NCBI GenBank assembly: GCA_036401195.1
Contig: DASWVQ010000231.1
Location: 1-11,512, forward strand
DNA from: JACDHQ01 sp036401195
GTDB taxonomy: Bacteria > Gemmatimonadota > Gemmatimonadetes > Gemmatimonadales > Gemmatimonadaceae
Length of the DNA stretch: 11,512 nt
Direction: 5' to 3'
In this document: one piece after another, positions 5,940 through 11,512 of the stretch
How the letters are laid out: each line of letters opens with the position of its first letter
How positions within the stretch are numbered: the stretch's first letter is position 1
Made by a program: the position numbers and the translations under genes
Notes under the pieces: model-generated
Seen by the model: only the letters and a program-made list of their open reading frames with translations
What the model was told of the DNA's origin: nothing
Databases searched by the model: none

Positions 5940-6395
5940 TCACTGGCCGCCGGGCTTGGGACCCGGCCCGCCGGGGTCGCGCGTCGAGCCACCGTCGCTG
6001 AACCCGTTCAGCCCCGCCGCCGTCCCCGTGACCACGGCGGCGACCAGGCCGCCGGCAAGGAGCGCGGTGCGGGTGCGCGAGAAGCTGCGCTGCCGGAAGC
6101 CGGTGACCAGCTCGGGGGCGAGCACCACGTGTTCCCCCGTCCAGTCCACCCATGTGCTGCGGCGATCGCGCGTGCGGATGAGCGCCAGTTCCACGGAGTC
6201 GCCGCGCAGGGCGACGAAGTGGCCCTCCACGTAGTCGATGTCGGGCCCCAGCCGCGGTTCGTAGGCGGCCGAGCCGCGCGTGGTGAGCGTCGCCGCCACC
6301 TGGGCGTTCGGCGCCAGGCGGCCGGGATCGGCGGGGGCGTACGAGTAGCAGCCGGCGAGGAGCAGGGCGAGCGGAAGTGCGACGGTGCGGTTCAT
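5940..6395 (-). CDS. Small lipoprotein of unknown function with C-terminal membrane segment
   Basis: I do not recognise a named family for this 151-residue protein. It starts with a short signal peptide ending in the clean lipobox LLAGC (Cys16). Residues about 30-105 are beta-rich with a pattern of short strands (HFVALRGDSVELALI, then GEHVVLAPELVTGFRQRSFSRTRT). One hydrophobic Ala/Gly/Val segment follows at 111-129, which could cross a membrane or be a glycine-zipper-like helix. The tail is Gly/Pro-rich (GGPGPKPGGQ). The ATG at 6395 is preceded by GAAGGA four to five bases upstream, and a small hairpin (GGGGG-TCG-CCCCC) lies just before that site. It is the first of a two-gene unit with the plug-like lipoprotein, downstream of the SusC/SusD pair. 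A link to that transporter is possible but unproven. Confidence 0.78.
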   Translation of the reverse strand: MNRTVALPLALLLAGCYSYAPADPGRLAPNAQVAATLTTRGSAAYEPRLGPDIDYVEGHFVALRGDSVELALIRTRDRRSTWVDWTGEHVVLAPELVTGFRQRSFSRTRTALLAGGLVAAVVTGTAAGLNGFSDGGSTRDPGGPGPKPGGQ

Positions 6396-6443
6396 CCGGT
6401 CCTTCGGGGGCGACCCCCAGGGGCGAAGGTCAGTGGAGCACGA

Positions 6444-6476
6444 CGGGCGGCACTCGCATGGTGCGCGTGCCGCCCG
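6444..6476. terminator. Hairpin downstream of susD-like gene (distal)
   Basis: CGGGCGGCAC (6444-6453) pairs with GTGCCGCCCG (6467-6476). Three more pairs form inside after one mismatch (CGC 6455-6457 with GCG 6463-6465). It lies about 50 bp past the SusD-family stop on the minus strand. No T-tract follows, so termination may be Rho-dependent, or the hairpin may protect the mRNA 3' end. Confidence 0.5.
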
Positions 6477-6480
6477 GAGC

Positions 6481-6505
6481 GGGCGGCCCCTCGCGGGGCG
6501 CGCCC
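6481..6505. terminator. Hairpin downstream of susD-like gene (proximal)
   Basis: GGGCG-GCCCC (6481-6490) pairs with GGGGC and CGCCC (6495-6505) around loop TCGC, with a single bulged G. It starts about 20 bp past the SusD-family stop codon and is followed after five bases by a second hairpin. Two adjacent GC hairpins suggest the end of the susC-susD transcript, separating it from the lipoprotein genes. Confidence 0.5.
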
Positions 6506-6525
6506 TGTGAATCTACCGCGGGAAC

Positions 6526-8100
6526 TCAGTAGCCGTAGGTGCCCTTCGGCGCCGAGCCGGGCTGGCCCACGCCGCCGAAGGTGTAGAGCGCCTCCTGGCG
6601 AACCTCCAGCTCCTTGGCGGGAACCGGGTAGCTCAGGAACGTGCCCTCGGCCAGGTCGCCCCAGCCGCGGCTGTCGAAGTACCAGCCGCCGTACACCGTG
6701 TTGAACATGCTGAGGCGCTTCTCCCACTTGAGCGTCTCGAGCAGGTTGCCGCAGGCCCCGCTGGGGAGCTTCGGCACGCACGCGCTGCCGCCCGGGGCGC
6801 CGTCCACCGTGGCGGCCGGGAGGCCGGCCGCGACGCGGGTGGCGTTGATCAGCGGCAGCGCCGCCGCCGGCTGGCCGGTGTTGATCAGCCCCTCGGCCTG
6901 GAGGAGGTCCATCTCGGTCTTGGTGATGACCGGGATCGAGAGGCCCGTGTTGTTCGCCTCATAGTACTTCAGGAAGCGCTCGTCCACGTAGTTCGACCAG
7001 CGCCAGGTGCCGCGCTCGGCGCGGACCCAGCCTCCCTCGCCACCGGCCGACTTCGCCCGGTAGATCTTCCCCGGCGCGGCGCGCTGCTCGGCGAGCGTCT
7101 GCCCCTGCGGGAAGCGCTTGTCGGGACTGGCGATGGTGATCGGGTTCCGGCTGCCCACCGGGGTCGCCATCCACGCCTGGTAGTTGCCCAGGGTGTCGGC
7201 CATCCCGAGGATGTTGTACGGCATCTGGTTCCAGGCGCCCTGGAAGGACATGTAGTCCTGCATCCAGAAGTCGAACCGGCTGTCGTCGTCGATCGGCGCG
7301 TAGTCGGTCGTGACGCCGGCCTTCGCGTCGGCAATGACCTTCGCCCAGTCCACCGCCTTGCGCTCGGCCGGCGTGCGCGCGTCCTGCGCGCGGTAGCGGG
7401 CCTTGTACGAGTTGGCGATCTGGATGAACCGGCTGGCCGATGCCGTCTCGCCCAGCCAGTCGGAGGGGAAGCTGATCGTGGAGTTCGCCTGCGCGAGCTG
7501 GATCGCCTTGTCGAAGTACCCGAGCGCGGCGGCCATCACTTCCTTGTGGTCCACGAGGGGCTGGACCTTGTCGGCCGGGACCGTCTCGTCGTAGATCGAC
7601 GCCTTGTCGTAGGTGATCGCCAGGTTCGCGTGCGCGTAGCCGAGCACGAAGTAGGCGAACGCCTTCCCGCGAGCGTCCGCGGCGGGAGAGCCGAGCGTGA
7701 AGCCTTGGATGGCGAGGCGGCCCAGGCCATCGCTGGCCGAGCGGATCGCGGTGTAGGACTCGCGCCACACCTCGTAGTAGTCGCCCGAGAACTGGTCGGC
7801 GATGGTGTTGTTGATCGCCGTGCGCGGCAGCGCCGAGCGCTCGATCATGCCGAAGTTCGCGGCCATGGGCGAATGCTCGAAGGCGACCGCGCCCAGCTGC
7901 AGGTTGATGCCGTCGCTCATGAGGAGCGGGTTCATCCCCTGCACGTAGGAGTTGCGGATGAGCGCTTCCACGTCGGAGGGCGACGAGAGCACGCGATCCG
8001 TCTCCGGGTTGTTGCTGTTCTTGACGTCCAGGAGGCCGTTGCACGCGCCGGCGGCGACGAGCAGTCCTCCCAGCATCAATCCTCGAAAATGCCGTGTCAT
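6526..8100 (-). CDS. SusD/RagB-family outer-membrane nutrient-binding lipoprotein
   Basis: SusD-family proteins sit on the cell surface and act as the lid and binding partner of the SusC channel. This one has 524 residues, a normal length. The signal peptide ends in AAGAC with lipidated Cys20. The family hallmark follows at once: CNGLLDVKNSNNPETDRVL, then a helical N-terminal part (VEALIRNSYVQG). Towards the C-terminus come EMDLLQAEGLINTGQPAAA, LINATRVAAGL and the closing segment ALYTFGGVGQP. This closely follows the style of SusD proteins annotated in Gemmatimonadota. The ATG at 8100 has GAGGA about ten bases upstream. It follows the SusC gene after 60 bp and is surely its partner. The substrate cannot be read from the sequence, and no degradative enzyme is encoded nearby. 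Confidence 0.96.
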   Translation of the reverse strand: MTRHFRGLMLGGLLVAAGACNGLLDVKNSNNPETDRVLSSPSDVEALIRNSYVQGMNPLLMSDGINLQLGAVAFEHSPMAANFGMIERSALPRTAINNTIADQFSGDYYEVWRESYTAIRSASDGLGRLAIQGFTLGSPAADARGKAFAYFVLGYAHANLAITYDKASIYDETVPADKVQPLVDHKEVMAAALGYFDKAIQLAQANSTISFPSDWLGETASASRFIQIANSYKARYRAQDARTPAERKAVDWAKVIADAKAGVTTDYAPIDDDSRFDFWMQDYMSFQGAWNQMPYNILGMADTLGNYQAWMATPVGSRNPITIASPDKRFPQGQTLAEQRAAPGKIYRAKSAGGEGGWVRAERGTWRWSNYVDERFLKYYEANNTGLSIPVITKTEMDLLQAEGLINTGQPAAALPLINATRVAAGLPAATVDGAPGGSACVPKLPSGACGNLLETLKWEKRLSMFNTVYGGWYFDSRGWGDLAEGTFLSYPVPAKELEVRQEALYTFGGVGQPGSAPKGTYGY

Positions 8101-8120
8101 CGTGTGAATGTCCTCGATGA

Positions 8121-8154
8121 GCCCTGCCGGGGGGCGTACGCCCCCCGGCCGGGC
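8121..8154. promoter_or_regulatory. Strong intercistronic hairpin between susC-like and susD-like genes
   Basis: This 34-bp palindrome has a single mismatched pair (T8125/C8150). Its core (8126-8149) is perfectly self-complementary: a run of six G, CGTACG, and a run of six C. As RNA it gives a stem of about ten pairs plus four, with loop GUAC. It lies wholly inside the 60-bp gap between the two genes. Such a structure commonly stabilises the upstream cistron or lowers expression of the downstream one. That would allow different SusC and SusD levels, but this is inference. Confidence 0.65.
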
Positions 8155-8160
8155 GATTGG

Positions 8161-11100
8161 TTAGAAGGAGGCCTGGACGGAGAAGGTGACCGTGCGGAGG
8201 TTCGGGAAGCGGTACGCGTCGAAGGCGTTGATGACGCCGGAGCTCGACTGCCCGCCCGTGATCCCGACCTCCGGGTCGAACCCGGTGTAGTCCGTCCACG
8301 TCTTGAGGTTGCGGCCGATGAGCGAGAGGGTCCAGTCGCCCGCGACGGCGGGCACGCGGCCCACGCGGTACGAGACGGTCATCTCGCGGAGCTTCACGAA
8401 GCTGCCATCCTCGATGAAGTGGCTGTTCGGCTGGAGCACGTTGTACAGGCCGGAGGAGCCGTAGTAGCCGGTGGGCTTCACCTCGGCGATCGGCTTGTCC
8501 GCCTGGTCCTGGTCGTGCGAGTAGTTCTCGAAGTACGACCAGTGACGCCCCTGGTTGTACACGGAGCGGCCGACCGACGCGTCGAAGAGCGCCGTGGCGG
8601 AGAGCTTCTTGTACGTGGCCACCGGGTTGAAGGCCCAGCGGTAGTCGGGGAGGGCGTGGCCGAGCGGGAGGTAGGTGTTGCCGCTCGCGTCCTGCCCGAC
8701 GATCGGGACGCCCCAGAGGACCGGGGCGGTGCGGCCGGCGAGGACCGGGCCCGTGGTGCCCCAGGTGCCGGCGACTGTGGTGTAGGTGCCGTCGGCGTTC
8801 CGGGTCACGCCGCTGCCCAGGTCCTGGCCGCCGGAGTACACGAAGTAGCCATCGCTGTTCTTCGCGAACTTCGAGCAGTCGGTGCCCGTCGGCAGGTCCG
8901 CGCAGCTGGTGGCGAACTTGGTGCCGTACATCGTGCCGTAGTTCTCACCCTTGCGGGCGTAGAAGACCGCGTCGAGGCCCTGGTTCGCCACGCCGTACTG
9001 GAAGGCGGGAACGTTGAGCTCCGTGATCTTCGCGCGGCTGCGATCGTAGGTGAAGCGGGTGTTGAAGGTCACGTCCTGGCGGCGCACCCAGGGGATGTCG
9101 AGGGTGACTTCCCAGGTGTTGCCCTCCATCGTGCCGGCGTTCTGCCACTGGGTGGTGAAGCCGGAGGCCGCGGGAAGCGGCACCGGGAGGATCTGGTCCT
9201 TGGTCACCACGCGCGAGTTGGTGACCGTGGCCGCGATGCGGCCGAGCACCTGCATCTCCACGCCGGCCTCGTGCTCGGTGACGAGCTCCGGGCCGAGGTT
9301 GCGGTTGCCGAGGGTGGTCGGCGAGAAGGCGCCGCCGCTCAGCTGGTACACCTCGTACTGGGCCGAGTAGCTCGGGCTGTTGCCGGCGGTACCGACCGAG
9401 TAGCGGAGCTTGAACTCGTCGAGGCCCGGGACCTTGAACCAGGGCTCCTGCGTGAGGCGCCAGGAGGCGGCCACGCGGCCGAAGTTGGCCCAGCGGTTGT
9501 CGGGGCCGAAGAGCGAGCTGCCGTCACGCCGCACGAGGGCGTCGATGTAGTAGCGGTCGTACAGGTCGGCCACGCCGTTGAGGAAGTAGCCCACGCGGCG
9601 CACCGCCGTGTTCCCGGAGCCGATGAAGATCTGCGGCGAGCGGGCGTTGTCGAGGTCGTTCACGCTCTTGACCGCCAGGTCGCGGCCCGTCCCGTCCTCG
9701 CTCTGCGAGTCCTGCTGCTCGTAGGAGTAGCGGCCCGTGAGGGAGGTGCGGACGTCGGGGCTGAACTCGTGGCGCAGCGTCCCGGTGAGGGCGCTGTTGA
9801 AGCTCTGGTCGTTCCCCGCGCCGCGGTACACCTGGCCCAGGTTCAGCGAGGAGCTGCGCGCGGTGCGGAAGCCCTTGTCGTTGAACTGGCTGGTGTTCCA
9901 GTTCGAGCGGTCGTAGCTCACGTCGCCCTTCAGGTCGAACCAGGTCACCGGCTGGAACTGGACGTTCAGGCCGCTGAGGAAGCGGTCCGACTGGTCCTGG
10001 CGGTCGAGGTAGACGAGGTTGTAGACCGGGTTCTCGTTCTCGCCGGCGAGGTCGGGGCGGATGATGTACTGGTTCCGCACCGAGTCACGCGCGAGGAGGT
10101 TCACGCCGCGCGGCATGCGGGTGAGGTCGAAGAAGGAGTTCCCTTCCTGCCCCGCGCCGTCGTCCCTGCTGCGGCTGTAGTAGGTGGAGAGCTTGGCGCT
10201 CCACGCGCTGCCGAAGCGCTGGTCCACGTTCGCGCGCACGGAGGCGCGCTGGAACCCCTGCAGCCCGATCACCGACCCCGTCTGGTTCAGGTAGCCGAAG
10301 CTGGTGAAGAAGTTCGTGTTGTTCACGCGGCCGGAGACGTTCGCGTCCATCTGGGCGAACGGGCCGGGGTTGATCACCTGGTCGATCGCGTTGTACGTCT
10401 GGCCGGGCCACTTCCCCGCCTGGTAGGTGTTCCAGACGGTGGTCCCGTTGTTCTGCGGGGAGTAGTTCGGCTTCAGCGGCAGCGCGTCGCGGTTCGAGTT
10501 CAGCCGGATGACTTCGTCCATCCAGTTGAACGTCGTGGTGCAGGTGCGGTTGCCGCAGAACTTCGAGGCATCGGGGGTCATCAGCCAGGTGTGGTTCTGC
10601 GCGAGCGGGAACTCCCGCTCGATGTCACCCTGGCCGTACTCGGCGCGGGCGCTGATCTGCACGCCGTTGCCGCCGGAGGCGCCACGCTTGGTGGTGATGG
10701 AGATGACGCCGTTGCCGGCGCGCGCGCCGTACAGCGACGCCGCGGCGGCGCCCTTCACCACCTCGACGCTCTCGATGTCGGCGGGGTTGATGTCGGGGAG
10801 CGAGCCCACCGTCACCACGCCGTCCACGACGTAGAGCGGATCCTGGCCGCGGCCCGAGGCGTTGATCGACGTCGGCGCGCGGAGCAGCACCTGCGGCGAC
10901 GCACCCGGGCGGCCGCTGGAGCTCACGATGTTCGCGCCGGCCACGCGCCCCTGGAGCTGCGAGAGCGGGCTGACCGAGGGGGCGGGCAGGTCGGCGGCGT
11001 CCACCTTGCCGATCGAGAAGGGGAGCTTGGCGCGCTCCGTCCCTTCCGCCACGCCGGTGGTGACCACCTCGTTCAGGCGGACGGCGTCGGCCTTGATCGA

Positions 11101-11430
11101 GAAGTTGACCGTCTGGTTGCCCGCCGTGATGCGGACCGCCTGCGAGGCCGGGCTGAACCCGAGCGCCCGGACACGGAGCGTCACCGTCTGCCCCTGCGCC
11201 CGCGCCGCGGGCACCGCGAGGCGGAAGTTCCCGGCCTGATCGGTGCCGGTGAAGAGGTTCAGCTCCGTGATGTAGACCTGTGCGTTGTACACAGGCTGGT
11301 TGATGTCCGACGTCACGCGGCCCGTGATCACGGCGCCCTGCTGGGCAAGGGCCGGGGACGCAGCGAAGGCACAGAGGGCCAGTCCATACAGCCACTGCAG
11401 CACCGCTCGCGAGCGTGTACCTCTCCTCAT
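8161..11430 (-). CDS. SusC/RagA-family TonB-dependent outer-membrane transporter
   Basis: This TonB-driven import channel of the outer membrane has 1089 residues. The signal peptide (MRRGTRSR, hydrophobic core) is cut after ALA, about residue 29. Residues 33-112 form a carboxypeptidase-regulatory-like Ig domain (VITGRVTSDINQPVYNAQVYI, opening at Val34). A putative TonB-box region lies near LNEVVTTG (119-126). The plug spans about 133-249, with LYVVDGVV, IESVEVVKGAAAASLYGARAGNG and VISITTKRG. The rest is the barrel, ending in the typical TVTFSVQASF with a terminal Phe. Two close cysteine pairs (CGNRTC and CADLPTGTDC) are probably loop disulfides. There is no STN signalling domain, consistent with the absence of sigma/anti-sigma genes. 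I chose ATG at 11430 because GAGAGG lies six bases upstream and the signal peptide begins there. The frame stays open to the window edge, but that stretch lacks features. The SusD partner follows. Confidence 0.97.
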   Translation of the reverse strand: MRRGTRSRAVLQWLYGLALCAFAASPALAQQGAVITGRVTSDINQPVYNAQVYITELNLFTGTDQAGNFRLAVPAARAQGQTVTLRVRALGFSPASQAVRITAGNQTVNFSIKADAVRLNEVVTTGVAEGTERAKLPFSIGKVDAADLPAPSVSPLSQLQGRVAGANIVSSSGRPGASPQVLLRAPTSINASGRGQDPLYVVDGVVTVGSLPDINPADIESVEVVKGAAAASLYGARAGNGVISITTKRGASGGNGVQISARAEYGQGDIEREFPLAQNHTWLMTPDASKFCGNRTCTTTFNWMDEVIRLNSNRDALPLKPNYSPQNNGTTVWNTYQAGKWPGQTYNAIDQVINPGPFAQMDANVSGRVNNTNFFTSFGYLNQTGSVIGLQGFQRASVRANVDQRFGSAWSAKLSTYYSRSRDDGAGQEGNSFFDLTRMPRGVNLLARDSVRNQYIIRPDLAGENENPVYNLVYLDRQDQSDRFLSGLNVQFQPVTWFDLKGDVSYDRSNWNTSQFNDKGFRTARSSSLNLGQVYRGAGNDQSFNSALTGTLRHEFSPDVRTSLTGRYSYEQQDSQSEDGTGRDLAVKSVNDLDNARSPQIFIGSGNTAVRRVGYFLNGVADLYDRYYIDALVRRDGSSLFGPDNRWANFGRVAASWRLTQEPWFKVPGLDEFKLRYSVGTAGNSPSYSAQYEVYQLSGGAFSPTTLGNRNLGPELVTEHEAGVEMQVLGRIAATVTNSRVVTKDQILPVPLPAASGFTTQWQNAGTMEGNTWEVTLDIPWVRRQDVTFNTRFTYDRSRAKITELNVPAFQYGVANQGLDAVFYARKGENYGTMYGTKFATSCADLPTGTDCSKFAKNSDGYFVYSGGQDLGSGVTRNADGTYTTVAGTWGTTGPVLAGRTAPVLWGVPIVGQDASGNTYLPLGHALPDYRWAFNPVATYKKLSATALFDASVGRSVYNQGRHWSYFENYSHDQDQADKPIAEVKPTGYYGSSGLYNVLQPNSHFIEDGSFVKLREMTVSYRVGRVPAVAGDWTLSLIGRNLKTWTDYTGFDPEVGITGGQSSSGVINAFDAYRFPNLRTVTFSVQASF

Positions 11431-11460
11431 CGCAAACCTCTCGTTTGGGGGGATCCGGAA

Positions 11461-11497
11461 CCGGGCTGCCGCCTGCAGGCGGGGGGGATCAGCCCGG
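11461..11497. promoter_or_regulatory. Stem-loop in the susC-like leader
   Basis: CCGGGCTG (11461-11468) pairs with CAGCCCGG (11490-11497). Inside it is a perfect 14-bp palindrome, CCGCCTGCAGGCGG (11469-11482). It begins about 30 bp upstream of the susC-like start codon, so it is either in the 5' untranslated leader or a dyad operator at the promoter. The window ends 15 bp further on, so the promoter itself cannot be judged. Confidence 0.45.
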
Positions 11498-11512
11498 GTG
11501 ATGCGGGGCACC

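Noticed and set aside
11431..11511. Upstream extension of the SusC-like protein to the window edge
   Set aside because: It would put about 27 featureless residues before the signal peptide, whereas the ATG at 11430 has GAGAGG at the right spacing.

Overview
The window is very GC-rich DNA, dense with genes, from a Gram-negative bacterium. It contains a Kdo transferase (lipopolysaccharide assembly), an outer-membrane SusC/SusD pair and several signal-peptide lipoproteins. High GC together with SusC/SusD and small lipoproteins carrying a TonB-receptor-plug-like domain points to Gemmatimonadota rather than Bacteroidota. This is an inference from style, not from a marker gene.

Layout. Bases 1-405 hold no convincing gene. 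They contain two copies of a 55-bp repeat (1-55 and 251-305), with a long fold-back sequence and a CG-alternating hairpin between them. Two plus-strand genes follow, 22 bp apart: a DsbA-like thiol-disulfide oxidoreductase lipoprotein (406-1113) and a waaA/kdtA-type Kdo transferase (1136-2419). Everything else is on the minus strand. Read in transcription order from the right edge it is: a SusC-family TonB-dependent transporter (11430-8161), its SusD-family lipoprotein (8100-6526), a small lipoprotein of unknown function (6395-5940), a lipoprotein that is essentially a free-standing TonB plug-like domain (5912-5523), a predicted outer-membrane beta-barrel protein (5264-4557, GTG start), a single-domain CheY-like response regulator (4478-4074), and an EAL-domain cyclic-di-GMP phosphodiesterase with degenerate receiver and GGDEF domains (4040-2358). 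The last gene converges on waaA, and the two coding regions overlap by 62 bp.

How the genes fit together. SusC and SusD should form a TonB-driven nutrient importer. No glycoside hydrolase, peptidase or sigma/anti-sigma pair lies nearby, so the substrate is unknown. The lipoproteins and barrel protein downstream are further cell-envelope components. The receiver protein and EAL protein look like a two-gene c-di-GMP signalling unit with no histidine kinase in the window. Strong GC hairpins sit at most gene boundaries: the dsbA-like/waaA junction, the susC/susD junction, after susD, after the plug-like lipoprotein, and in the susC leader. None has a real T-tract.

No clearly new multi-gene system is evident. 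The points most worth following up are the repeat with a compensated stem at the left end, the stand-alone plug-like lipoprotein beside a SusCD pair, the receiver/EAL pair separated by one in-frame stop codon, and the overlapping convergent 3' ends.
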